Assembly: GCA_043767985.1 (NCBI GenBank)
Contig: JAYVKZ010000078.1
Span: 1 to 25,111 of the forward strand
Direction: 5' to 3'
Length of the DNA stretch: 25,111 nucleotides
Source: JAPOKJ01 sp043767985
GTDB taxonomy: Bacteria > Pseudomonadota > Gammaproteobacteria > Burkholderiales > Burkholderiaceae_E
The stretch's first letter is position 1. The number at the start of each line of letters is the position of its first letter. The notes beneath the pieces were generated by a model, which ran no database searches, was not told the origin of the DNA, and saw nothing but the letters and a program-made list of their open reading frames with translations. A program made the position numbers and the translations under genes. Positions 7,483-15,336 of this stretch are shown piece after piece.

Positions 7483-8970
7483 ATGAGTAATACAACCCAC
7501 CCAGTAGACGAGAAAATCGCATCGGGCAAATTGGCTGCATTAGGTTTGCAGCATGTTTTAGTAATGTATGCGGGTGCCGTCGCGGTGCCCTTAATTGTTG
7601 GCCGCGCATTGAAATTGCCGCCTGAGCAAGTGGCGATGTTGATTTCGGCCGACTTATTTTGCTGCGGTATCGTCACCCTGATTCAGTCGTTAGGATTGAC
7701 TCAGTGGTTCGGCATTCGATTGCCGGTGATGATGGGCGTGACCTTCGCGGCGGTCGCACCCATGGTGGCGATGGCCAACGCCACCCCGGGGGCCGCCGGA
7801 GCGCAGCTAATCTTTGGATCCATTATTGGGGCGGGCATTATCGCCACACTGATTGCCCCGATTGTCAGTAGACTTCTGCGATTCTTCCCCCCGGTGGTGA
7901 CCGGAACGATCATCGTAGTCATCGGTATCAGTTTGATGAGAATCGGCATCAATTGGATTTTTGGAAATCCCTTTGGCCCCACAGCACCGAACATTGTCAA
8001 TCCCGAGCATGCCAAGTGGTTGGGTGATCTTACCGCTGCTGCGGCAGCCCCGGGTAGTGCCATCCCTGCCATTCCCAAGGGTTTATCCATCGCGGCCAGC
8101 GTGCCCAATCCCAAATACGCGGTTAGTGCGGGTATCTGGGTGGCCGCCTTGGTGCTGATCTCAATCCTGCTGATCTCTCGCTTTGCAAAAGGCTTTGTGG
8201 CCAATATCTCGGTGCTGTTAGGCATTGTGATCGGCGGCGCGGTGGCTGTCATGATGGGCATGATGAACTTTGAAAAAGTCGACAAGGCCGCATGGTTTGG
8301 CTTGGTCACGCCGTTTCAGTTTGGCGTTCCAGTATTTGATCCGATCCTTATTATCACCATGACCCTGGTGATGATCGTGGTGATGATCGAATCTACAGGT
8401 ATGTTCTTGGCCTTAGGTGAAATGACCGGCAAGAAAGTGCATCAAGCCGATTTAACCCGTGGTCTGCGTACAGACGGCCTGGGCACCTTGATTGGCGGCA
8501 TTTTCAACACTTTTCCTTACACCAGCTTTTCTCAGAATGTGGGTCTGGTGGCGGTCACAGGCGTGCGCAGTCGTTTTGTGTGTGTTGCTGGCGGGATTAT
8601 TTTGATTCTACTGGGTGTCATTCCCAAAATGGCCGCCCTGGTGGAGTCCTTGCCCACCGTGGTGCTGGGTGGTGCCGGCTTGGTGATGTTTGGTATGGTC
8701 GCAGCGACAGGCATCAGAATACTCGGCGGCGTTGACTTCAAGACCAACCGCTTTAATTCCCTGGTTGTTGCAATCGCGATTGGTATTGGCATGATCCCTT
8801 TGATCGCACCCAACTTCAAGCAATGGATGCCACACGCCATTCACCCCTTGATCGAATCTGGCATTTTGCTCGCCTCCGTGACTGCCGTTTTATTGAACGC
8901 GTTTTTCAATGGCTCGAAGGGCGATGTAGATGGTAGTGTTGAGGCGGCGAAAATGGTCGATAGTCACTAA
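7483..8970 (+). CDS. NCS2 nucleobase:cation symporter, probable urate/xanthine permease
   Basis: Inner-membrane importer of 495 residues with 12-14 hydrophobic segments. The NCS2 signature is clear: ESTGMFLALGEMTGK followed by PYTSFSQNVGLVAVTGVRSR, which matches the family motif QNxGxxxxTxxxSR. The last gene of the urate operon and most likely the urate entry route; xanthine is possible. The start at 7483 is chosen over an in-frame ATG at 7420 because it has a strong AGGAGA (7470-7475) at correct spacing and does not overlap uraH. It converges with the CoA-transferase gene, with 34 bp between stops. Confidence 0.9.
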   Translation: MSNTTHPVDEKIASGKLAALGLQHVLVMYAGAVAVPLIVGRALKLPPEQVAMLISADLFCCGIVTLIQSLGLTQWFGIRLPVMMGVTFAAVAPMVAMANATPGAAGAQLIFGSIIGAGIIATLIAPIVSRLLRFFPPVVTGTIIVVIGISLMRIGINWIFGNPFGPTAPNIVNPEHAKWLGDLTAAAAAPGSAIPAIPKGLSIAASVPNPKYAVSAGIWVAALVLISILLISRFAKGFVANISVLLGIVIGGAVAVMMGMMNFEKVDKAAWFGLVTPFQFGVPVFDPILIITMTLVMIVVMIESTGMFLALGEMTGKKVHQADLTRGLRTDGLGTLIGGIFNTFPYTSFSQNVGLVAVTGVRSRFVCVAGGIILILLGVIPKMAALVESLPTVVLGGAGLVMFGMVAATGIRILGGVDFKTNRFNSLVVAIAIGIGMIPLIAPNFKQWMPHAIHPLIESGILLASVTAVLLNAFFNGSKGDVDGSVEAAKMVDSH

Positions 8971-9004
8971 ACAACGCTTTGTGTGGGAGGCCCGTACGCG
9001 TAGT

Positions 9005-10207
9005 CTAGATCACGCCCGCCTCCCGTAGGCCCTGTATGCGCCGTGCATCTAGCCCAAGACTAGCCAACACCCCTTCAGTGTCGCCTCCCAAAGCGGGTGG
9101 CGCGACGTTTGGCCCCACCGTCTCGCCATTCACTTTGAAACCTAGTGTCGGTACATGAACCGGTGCGTCGCGTCCAGGCAGTGCAAGCTCCGCCATAATG
9201 CCACGCACCTGAGCCTGCTCCTCTCGTAGTACTTGGCTTAAGCTTCGAACCTGCGCCGAGGAGACGCCGCCTCGGTTGAGCAACTCTTCCCAATGGGCAG
9301 CACTTTGGGTGCTGAAGATGTTGCTCAATACCTCGCGCAAGGCCGCACTGTGCTGGCCTCGTTGTTGCGGATCAGCCCAGCGCTCATCTGCGAGAATATC
9401 TTCTCGGTCCAGGGCTTTGCACAGGGCGCGAAATTGCTTATTGTTATTGGCCGCCACCATCAGTATGCCGTCTGTGGTGGTGAAGGCTCCTGAGGAGGGG
9501 CTGCCACTCCATGCAGCATTGCCCGAGGGGGTCGGCTCCCAACCTGCGCTTAGCACGCTGGTCATCAAGGACGACATCAGCAGCAAAGAAGTATCAAGCA
9601 TCGCCACATCCACATGCAGGGCCGTGCCCGTACGGCGTGCCTCGTGCAAGGCGCAGACAACGGCGAAGGCACCATTCAGACCGGTCGCGTAATCCACATA
9701 GGGGGCACCTACCTTGGTGGGACCGCTCTCAGGCGTGCCAGTGCTGTGCATGATGCCGCACATCCCTTGAATTACGTGATCGTAGGCCGGGCGCGCGCCT
9801 AGTGGGCCATCCTGACCATAAGCCGAGATCGAGCAATACACAAGTTGGGGTTTAATGCGCTTGAGAACGTCGAACGACAGCCCCAGGCGCTCCGCAACGC
9901 CGGGGCGATAATTTTCGATGAATACATCGGCCTTGGCCACCATAGTCTTGACGAGTTCAATGCCTTCAGGCTGCTTGAGGTCAATCACCACTGATTTCTT
10001 ATTGGCATTCTGGGTGATGTAGCTCAGCCCCATGCCGGCCTTGCCAAGTGCGGCGTCGTGGCCACCCGAGCGCGTCCAGTCACCGATGCCCGGGGGTTCA
10101 ATTTTAATGACCTCAGCACCCATCAATGCGAGTTGGTATGTCGCATAAGGGCCCGCCAACACTTGCGTCAAGTCAATCACGCGAACACCCTTTAAGGGTT
10201 GAAACAT
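9005..10207 (-). CDS. CaiB/BaiF family class III CoA-transferase
   Basis: A 400-residue family III CoA-transferase moving CoA between carboxylic acids. The N-terminal GVRVIDLTQVLAGPYATYQLALMGAEVIKIE is the classic Rossmann-like start, IENYRPGVAERLGL is conserved, and the catalytic Asp is D172 in YVDYATGLNGA. A strong AGGAGGA precedes the ATG. It lies 51 bp downstream of a Bug binding-protein gene on the same strand, a common pairing in Burkholderiales where the Bug protein captures an organic acid and the transferase activates it. The acid is not identifiable from sequence. Confidence 0.9.
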   Translation of the reverse strand: MFQPLKGVRVIDLTQVLAGPYATYQLALMGAEVIKIEPPGIGDWTRSGGHDAALGKAGMGLSYITQNANKKSVVIDLKQPEGIELVKTMVAKADVFIENYRPGVAERLGLSFDVLKRIKPQLVYCSISAYGQDGPLGARPAYDHVIQGMCGIMHSTGTPESGPTKVGAPYVDYATGLNGAFAVVCALHEARRTGTALHVDVAMLDTSLLLMSSLMTSVLSAGWEPTPSGNAAWSGSPSSGAFTTTDGILMVAANNNKQFRALCKALDREDILADERWADPQQRGQHSAALREVLSNIFSTQSAAHWEELLNRGGVSSAQVRSLSQVLREEQAQVRGIMAELALPGRDAPVHVPTLGFKVNGETVGPNVAPPALGGDTEGVLASLGLDARRIQGLREAGVI

Positions 10208-10258
10208 ACTTCCTCCTGCTTATTCCGATACGGGTTTGAAGTGTTGAGTTTGGAGCGA

Positions 10259-11293
10259 CTAGCCGCTCACACCTGCAATGCGAATAATATCGGCCCATTT
10301 CTTATTCTCTCGACGCATAAATTCGGCAAAGGCCTTGGGGCTTTCCGAAGTTGCAATCGTATTGCCTGCGGCCTCAAACGCAGTTTTGATCGAGGCATCC
10401 GTTTGCCCTTGACTAATCGCCGCATGCAGGCGACGCACAATCTCTTCCGGTGTATTCAGCGGTGCCCAAAAGCCGAACCAGGAATCTTGAATCGTCAAGT
10501 CACTGCCCATCACCTCATGAAGGGTAGGCACATCGGGCAGTTCCTTGAGTCGCTGAGCGCCGGTCACGGCCAAGGCCCTTAAGCGCCCGCCTTTCACCTG
10601 AGGAATGGCGGTACCTGCCGTAGGAAAAGCGAAATGTGTTTCGCCACGCATTAGTGAACCGGCAATCTCGACCGACCCTTTTAAAGGCACATGGGTCGCC
10701 TTGATGCCCGTCAGCGAGATGAAGGTGGCCGCTGCCAAGTGGGCACCGGTGCCAATGCCGCCCGAGCTGTAATTGAACTTATCCGGGTTGGCCTTGCCCG
10801 CAGCGATCACTTCCTCAAGCTTTTTGTACGGTGTTTCTGCAAGCACCACCATGATGCTGGCCGCCGCCGCCATGTTGCAGATTGGCGTAAATCCGTTGAG
10901 CGGATCGAACTTGAGATCGGGTTGCAGAATTTTCTGTATTAAATGGGTGCTGGAACCCATCATCAAGGTGTAGCCGTCCGCAGGAGCCTGAGCTACATAC
11001 TGAGCAGCAACAATGCCCGCTGCACCCACCTTATTTTCGAGCACAATCGGCTGGCCCAAGATATCGCCTAACTTAGGCCCGAGGCGGCGCGCCAACAGGT
11101 CAGGACCACCACCGGCTGCGTAGGGGACGACCACACGTATCGGCCGGTTGGGATAAATATCGGCAGCGCGGGCATGGGTCGCCAGAAATTGGGCCAAGGG
11201 AATCGCGCCAAATGCAACCTTACCGAAACCAGATACCCCGAGCGATGCTGCGCCGTTCGAAACGCTACAAAGACAGAACTGTCGACGATTCAT
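10259..11293 (-). CDS. Bug family (tripartite tricarboxylate transporter) periplasmic substrate-binding protein
   Basis: A 344-residue periplasmic binding protein of the Bug/TctC family for small carboxylates. The N-terminus MNRRQF resembles a Tat-type twin-arginine signal, with a likely cleavage after THARA near residue 43. Conserved family segments follow: PNRPIRVVVPYAAGGGPDLLARRL, VLENKVGAAGIVAAQYVAQAPADGYTL and DVPTLHEV. GGGAG precedes the ATG. It is probably cotranscribed with the CoA-transferase downstream. No TctA/TctB membrane genes are nearby, as is usual for orphan Bug genes. The gap upstream (11294-11410) holds a gene relic on the other strand, and no convincing promoter was seen there, so readthrough from the P450-marR-crotonase operon is possible. 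Confidence 0.9.
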   Translation of the reverse strand: MNRRQFCLCSVSNGAASLGVSGFGKVAFGAIPLAQFLATHARAADIYPNRPIRVVVPYAAGGGPDLLARRLGPKLGDILGQPIVLENKVGAAGIVAAQYVAQAPADGYTLMMGSSTHLIQKILQPDLKFDPLNGFTPICNMAAAASIMVVLAETPYKKLEEVIAAGKANPDKFNYSSGGIGTGAHLAAATFISLTGIKATHVPLKGSVEIAGSLMRGETHFAFPTAGTAIPQVKGGRLRALAVTGAQRLKELPDVPTLHEVMGSDLTIQDSWFGFWAPLNTPEEIVRRLHAAISQGQTDASIKTAFEAAGNTIATSESPKAFAEFMRRENKKWADIIRIAGVSG

Positions 11294-11370
11294 AAATGCT
11301 CCCTTTTTGACGATTAGTGGATTCCAAGGCAGGTAATCCTGAGGAAAGCCACGGACCTCTAGCCGTTTTA

Positions 11371-11418
11371 CCTCCGCAGGCCAACGACCTAGCCGTCGTA
11401 CTGAAGTCTTTTATTTGA
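11371..11418 (+). pseudogene. Relic of the 3' end of a ferredoxin-reductase gene
   Basis: On the plus strand, reading into TGA at 11416-11418, this stretch encodes ANDLAVVLKSFI, against ASDPAVALKSFI at the end of the intact reductase (stop at 2055-2057). At the DNA level 33 of 39 bases match between 11380-11418 and 2019-2057, and weaker similarity extends about 10 bases further upstream. Further left the frame reaches a TGA at 11308-11310 without other recognisable reductase sequence, so only the terminal piece survives. The relic overlaps the last codons of the crotonase gene on the opposite strand by 8 bases. Best explained as a remnant of a duplicated or disrupted reductase gene. Confidence 0.7.
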
Positions 11419-12325
11419 ACACCTGCTCGTCCCACCACGGAAAGAAGTCAGGCATGTCGGTTGAGACTTTGTTCGAATACACTGGGGGACGTTTTTCCAG
11501 GAAGGCGGCTACGCCTTCGCGGGTGTCGGCACTTTGGCCGCGTGACTGAATGGCGCGACTATCGATTTTATGGGCTTCCATCGGGTGTGCAGCAGAATTG
11601 ATTCGCCATAACATTTGGCGAGTCATCGCAACCGATACTGGCGCGGTGTTATCTGCAATCTCACGAGCGAGGGCGCGAGCGGCTGGGAGTAGATCTTCGG
11701 GTGCATGGAGTGAGCGCACGAGCTTGTGATCCAAAGCCTCTTGTGCGTTAAACACTCTACCGGTGAGGCACCATTCCAGCGCCGTTTGCATGCCCACTGC
11801 ACGCGCTAAGAACCAAGATGAAGCCGCCTCGGGCACAATGCCGCGCCGAGCAAACACAAAACCAAATCTCGCCGAGGTGGAGGCCAAGCGAATGTCCATC
11901 GGTAACTGCATGGTCATGCCGATGCCAACTGCCGCACCGTTGATGGCACCGATCACGGGCTTCAAGCTTTCGAAAATGCGCAAGGTCACCATGCCGCCGC
12001 CGTCTCTGTAGATGCCGTTGACCTTGTTGGCTTCTCTCGCCTCATCGGCGCGGGAGTCGTAGTCAAAGGTTTTGCCGCCGCTGGATAGATCGGCACCGGC
12101 ACAAAAGGCCTTGCCTGAGCCCGTGATGATCACCACTCTGACTGCATCATCCGCGTCGGTGATGTCAAAGGCTGAGATCAAATCATCACGCATTTGCGTG
12201 GTGAAGGCATTCATCTTCTCGGGGCGATTCAAGGTGATGGTGGCGATGCCTTCCGAAACCTCGTAGAGCAGCGTTGAGAAGGAGGGGTTTAACGGCGTGG
12301 CCGATGCTGGGGCAGGATTTGACAT
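11411..12325 (-). CDS. Enoyl-CoA hydratase/isomerase (crotonase) family protein
   Basis: A 304-residue crotonase-fold enzyme acting on acyl-CoA. Oxyanion-hole segments are AFCAGADL (73-80) and INGAAVGIGMT (128-138). The two catalytic Glu of classical hydratases (in GGGCE and FGQPE) appear to be Thr and Phe here. Instead E166 in GIVPEAASSWFLAR sits where Delta3,Delta2-enoyl-CoA isomerases carry their single catalytic Glu. Isomerase-like chemistry is therefore at least as likely as hydration. Its start is 20 bp after the MarR stop, in an operon with the P450. The 3' end overlaps the reductase relic on the other strand. The substrate is unknown. Confidence 0.87.
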   Translation of the reverse strand: MSNPAPASATPLNPSFSTLLYEVSEGIATITLNRPEKMNAFTTQMRDDLISAFDITDADDAVRVVIITGSGKAFCAGADLSSGGKTFDYDSRADEAREANKVNGIYRDGGGMVTLRIFESLKPVIGAINGAAVGIGMTMQLPMDIRLASTSARFGFVFARRGIVPEAASSWFLARAVGMQTALEWCLTGRVFNAQEALDHKLVRSLHAPEDLLPAARALAREIADNTAPVSVAMTRQMLWRINSAAHPMEAHKIDSRAIQSRGQSADTREGVAAFLEKRPPVYSNKVSTDMPDFFPWWDEQVFK

Positions 12326-12345
12326 GTGTAGTCTCTCTAAGTGAT

Positions 12346-12849
12346 TTATGTCTGTACGGGCGGGTTCCAGCGACGCTTCACGTAGCGCGCTGTCATTTCT
12401 TCGACCACAGGAAGATTCTCATGCAGGCGGTTCAGTAGGTCAATCAGGGTTTCACGTTCGTTGGGCTTTAGTACCGACAACAAAGCTCGTTCACGCTCAA
12501 GCGCAATGCCTAAAATTTGGTCATGGATGGCACGCCCTTTGCTCGTGAGGTGAGCGAGTTTTGAGCGCCTATCATTCTCATCGGCGGTGACTGTAATTAA
12601 ACCCTGCGCCTGCATGCGCTGAAAGCAACGACTGACCGAGGCCTTATCCATACCAATGACGCGACATACACTTTGCGCGGCAATCGGGCTGTCGATGGCG
12701 AGCAGCACCAAGCATCGCCAGCTCTCAATACCTACGCCGAAGAGCTTAAGGTAGGTTGATGAAGCACCGCTCGACAACTTATTGTCGATCCAGGTAAAAA
12801 ATGCCGGGGTATAGCGCTTGAGGTTGGCGTGCTTAGGTTTTTTTGTCAC
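12346..12849 (-). CDS. MarR family transcriptional regulator
   Basis: A 167-residue winged helix regulator. The recognition region is SVCRVIGMDKASVSRCFQRMQAQGLI, and the wing carries the MarR hallmark DENDRRSKLAHLTSKG. It starts with GTG at 12849, overlapping the P450 stop as GTGA, so it is translationally coupled to the P450. It is followed by the crotonase after 20 bp. A likely binding site is the 14-bp palindrome at 14150-14163, upstream of the P450 and shared with the divergent Bug-Rieske operon. The effector is probably an aromatic acid or its CoA ester (inference). Confidence 0.88.
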   Translation of the reverse strand: MTKKPKHANLKRYTPAFFTWIDNKLSSGASSTYLKLFGVGIESWRCLVLLAIDSPIAAQSVCRVIGMDKASVSRCFQRMQAQGLITVTADENDRRSKLAHLTSKGRAIHDQILGIALERERALLSVLKPNERETLIDLLNRLHENLPVVEEMTARYVKRRWNPPVQT

Positions 12850-14072
12850 ACCACCAACCTCAGTGGTAAGGTGTCCAATGCCCTCAAGGTATTGTTTAGG
12901 CGGCGGGTATGAGGTCCGGCCACTTCAATGCGCTTAACTCGCTCCGCCAATGCTGTGAGCACCACTTCACCTTCCAGGCGTGCGACCATCTGGCCGACGC
13001 AGGCGTGAATACCCCAGCCTAGCCCTACATGCCCAATGGGGCGGCGTTCAATATTGAAGCGATGGGGTTCGGGCCATTTGCGGTGGTCGCGATTGGCGCC
13101 ACCGAGAAAGCAAAGGATCTTGGTGTTTTTAGGTACCTCAAAGCCTGCGATATGAGTATCCACACCCGCGGTTCTGAAGAAAGTTTGAGCGGTTGCCTCA
13201 TAGCGCAGGCCCTCCTCAAACGCAAGCTTCGCCAGCGCGGGATTCGCACGCAACTTACCGTATTCTTCAGGATGGTGGGCTAGACAAAACAGTACATTGC
13301 CCAGGCCGTTGATCGTCGTATCGACACCCGCTGACAAAAATGATCGCACCAGCATCGGGGCCATCTCAGCGGTAATTTCGCCGCGATCAACTGCCTTATA
13401 AATCTGCTCTCCAAAGCCGCCGGGGCGCAGATTTTCGCGTTGGCATTGCCGCATAATCCACTGGGTCACTGGCCCCACGCGTGTAGTGGCTTTGGCGAGC
13501 AACTCATTGCGTGGACCCATCGAATTAAAAATCATATCGCCGTAGATCAGCAGGTTCTCACGCTCCTCTTCTCCCACGCCCACGGCATCAGGGAATACCT
13601 TGAGCGGGTAGGGTTGGGCGAGATCTTGAATGCCGTCCATCGACCCATGCGTTTGCGATTTTGCAATACAGGCATCGACCATTTTCTCCGCCTCCAGCTT
13701 AAAGGTTTCGCGAATCTGCGCGACTGCTTTCACGCTTAAGATGCGCGCCAACACCGAGCGGGTTTGCGTATGCAAAGGCGGGTCGGCCTCCAGAATCAAG
13801 CTCTTGGGGCGAAAGGGCGCTTCGAGATTGAAGTTGCTCAAACCCACGCCTGCACCCGAGATAAAGACAGCATGATTTTGCAACACCGCCTGCACATGCT
13901 CGTGGCGCGCCGAGGCCACCAAGCTTGGGTAGGGCTTGAGCCTCACCACGGCGGCGCTCTCGCGCACGGCCTCATGCATCGGGTAGGGGTCGATGAGATG
14001 CTGCTCGGCGTAAGGGTCGAAGTCCAGCTCGGGGATATCGGTGAAAGCAGCGACTTGGGTGGCAATGGTCAT
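12846..14072 (-). CDS. Cytochrome P450, CYP199A-like (para-methoxybenzoate-type monooxygenase)
   Basis: A soluble bacterial class I P450 of 408 residues. I-helix AGVDTT is at 248-253, ExxR at E287-R290, and the heme loop GWGIHACVG has Cys358. The C-terminal half resembles CYP199A enzymes of Rhodopseudomonas, which O-demethylate 4-methoxybenzoate and related para-substituted benzoates. The residues known there to hold the carboxylate (RPxS and RSxxS) are kept as R88/S91 and R243/S244/S247. The heme loop has Leu for the usual Phe (351) and a bulky Trp at 353. The start at 14072 is chosen for its AAGGA ribosome site at good spacing; a longer frame to 14162 would run across the promoter. No ferredoxin is encoded here; the only reductase in the window is at 768-2057. 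Confidence 0.9.
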   Translation of the reverse strand: MTIATQVAAFTDIPELDFDPYAEQHLIDPYPMHEAVRESAAVVRLKPYPSLVASARHEHVQAVLQNHAVFISGAGVGLSNFNLEAPFRPKSLILEADPPLHTQTRSVLARILSVKAVAQIRETFKLEAEKMVDACIAKSQTHGSMDGIQDLAQPYPLKVFPDAVGVGEEERENLLIYGDMIFNSMGPRNELLAKATTRVGPVTQWIMRQCQRENLRPGGFGEQIYKAVDRGEITAEMAPMLVRSFLSAGVDTTINGLGNVLFCLAHHPEEYGKLRANPALAKLAFEEGLRYEATAQTFFRTAGVDTHIAGFEVPKNTKILCFLGGANRDHRKWPEPHRFNIERRPIGHVGLGWGIHACVGQMVARLEGEVVLTALAERVKRIEVAGPHTRRLNNTLRALDTLPLRLVV

Positions 14073-14149
14073 CAAGAATGTCCTTGGATGGGGCGCATCA
14101 GGGCTTATGCTGGCTCTGATCGATCGAAATGAAAGACTAATCACAATTG

Positions 14150-14163
14150 GTTGACATGTCAAC
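14150..14163. promoter_or_regulatory. 14-bp perfect palindrome, candidate MarR operator
   Basis: GTTGACATGTCAAC is a perfect palindrome lying between the divergent P450-marR-crotonase and Bug-Rieske operons. It contains the consensus -35 box TTGACA on each strand. MarR proteins typically bind palindromes of this size overlapping promoter elements, so one bound dimer could block both directions. Assignment to the adjacent MarR is inference. Confidence 0.6.
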
Positions 14164-14180
14164 TATTTGTAGCATATGAT
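14151..14180 (+). promoter_or_regulatory. Strong sigma70 promoter for the Bug-Rieske operon
   Basis: A perfect -35 TTGACA (14151-14156), an 18-bp spacer and TATGAT (14175-14180, one mismatch) predict transcription from about 14187, leaving an 85-base leader before the ATG at 14272. The -35 is inside the 14-bp palindrome. On the other strand the palindrome also offers TTGACA, but the matching -10 (TAGTCT, 17-bp spacer) is poor. Confidence 0.6.
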
Positions 14181-14212
14181 AAAAATACCCTGCAGGCCAC
14201 ATTAAAGATCAT

Positions 14213-14230
14213 ATTAAGGACCACCTTAAT
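14213..14230. promoter_or_regulatory. Second inverted repeat in the Bug-gene leader
   Basis: ATTAAGG and CCTTAAT form a perfect 7-bp inverted repeat with a 4-base spacer, about 26 bases after the predicted transcription start and 30 bases before the Shine-Dalgarno. It is AT-rich and not followed by a T-run, so a second operator (roadblock) is more likely than a terminator. A small RNA hairpin is also possible. Confidence 0.45.
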
Positions 14231-14271
14231 CCGAATGACCGAAGGGCCTTCCCATCCCCAGGAGCGAGACA

Positions 14272-15282
14272 ATGAAACGAAGAGACTTTCTAAAGAGCAG
14301 TGGCCCCCTACCCCTCATCGCGATATCGAGTGTGAGTGCCGGACTCCTGGGCTTAAGTGGCGACGTGCATGCTCAGTCTTTTCCGAGCAAGACGGTAAGA
14401 TTTGTCGTGCCCTATCCTGCGGGTGGCGCCACCGACGCTACGGCCCGCTTAATTGGCGATAAGCTCTCCAAGGTGCTGGGTCAGAATGTGATCATTGACA
14501 ACAAGGTTGGCGCGTCGGGCGCGATTGGATGCACTGAAGTAGCGCGTGCTCCAGCCGATGGCCATACGCTTTTGTACAGCCTCAATGATCCTCTAATCAA
14601 CAATACAGTGCTCGTCAAAAACCTGCCCTACGACCCGCAAAAAGATTTCCGCTTTGTAGCGCAGATATTGCGCAGCCCCGCCTTGTTTTCGGTGAACGCT
14701 TCGATGGGCATTAAGAACTACGAAGAGTTTTTAAAGTGGGCGCAAGCCAATAAGAAGGGCTTAACGTACGGCAGTTGGGGTATTGGCAGTTTGGGGCATT
14801 TGGCGGGTGAAACGCTTGCTCAAAATCTCAAGTTAGAAGCCGTGCATGTTCCTCAGCGTGGTGAAGCACCGGTGATCCAAGATCTACTTGCCAATACCGT
14901 AGTGGGTGGCTTCACCTCGGCAGGTACCGCCAAGCCCCATGTACTAGCGGGCAAGATTGTGCCCCTCGCCATGATGGGCCGCACTCGCTCGAGCGCGCTA
15001 CCGAATGTCCCGACCTTTAGAGAACTGGGCGTCACCGATCCGTTTTTTGATCGTAGTGTTTGGATGTCGTTTCTGGCGCCTGCTAAAACACCGGATGCCG
15101 TGATTCAGCGCTTGAGCGCCGAGATCATCGCCATCGCGAATGGACCAGAGGTGTTGGGTGCAATCAAGGAGCGCGGCCTGGAGCCGATGATCAACGGCCC
15201 ACAACAGGCACTGGCCGATTACAACGAGGAGTTTCCAGTCATCACCAAGCGGCTGCGGGACCTTGGGATCGAGCCTAGTTGA
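14272..15282 (+). CDS. Bug family (TTT) periplasmic substrate-binding protein with Tat signal
   Basis: A 336-residue Bug/TctC-type periplasmic binding protein. MKRRDFLKSS is a near-perfect twin-arginine signal, with a likely cleavage after DVHA (residue 34). The family core follows: KTVRFVVPYPAGGATDATARLIGDKL, VIIDNKVGASGAIGCTEVARAPADGHTL and LPNVPTFRELGV. AGGAG (14260-14264) sets the start. First gene of a two-gene operon with a Rieske oxygenase, so the ligand is probably an aromatic carboxylate that the oxygenase uses (inference). It has diverged from the Bug protein at 10259-11293, so the two probably bind different ligands. Confidence 0.92.
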   Translation: MKRRDFLKSSGPLPLIAISSVSAGLLGLSGDVHAQSFPSKTVRFVVPYPAGGATDATARLIGDKLSKVLGQNVIIDNKVGASGAIGCTEVARAPADGHTLLYSLNDPLINNTVLVKNLPYDPQKDFRFVAQILRSPALFSVNASMGIKNYEEFLKWAQANKKGLTYGSWGIGSLGHLAGETLAQNLKLEAVHVPQRGEAPVIQDLLANTVVGGFTSAGTAKPHVLAGKIVPLAMMGRTRSSALPNVPTFRELGVTDPFFDRSVWMSFLAPAKTPDAVIQRLSAEIIAIANGPEVLGAIKERGLEPMINGPQQALADYNEEFPVITKRLRDLGIEPS

Positions 15283-15336
15283 ATGCGAAAGATTAAAGGA
15301 AACGCGAACGAGCAACTTGGAGCTTAGGAGGCATTC

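Noticed and set aside
7701..8309. Long minus-strand open frame (202 codons) opposite the NCS2 permease
   Set aside because: Low-complexity Ile/Met/Pro/Thr-rich translation expected from the antisense of a membrane protein; the plus strand has clear family motifs.
8985..9024. GGGAGGC and GCCTCCC inverted repeat between the permease and CoA-transferase stops, considered as a terminator
   Set aside because: The loop is 26 bases, the right arm is inside the CoA-transferase coding region and no T-run follows; likely chance.
14073..14162. N-terminal extension of the P450 to a start at 14162
   Set aside because: It would translate the promoter and palindrome region; the ATG at 14072 has a good ribosome site and gives normal P450 length.
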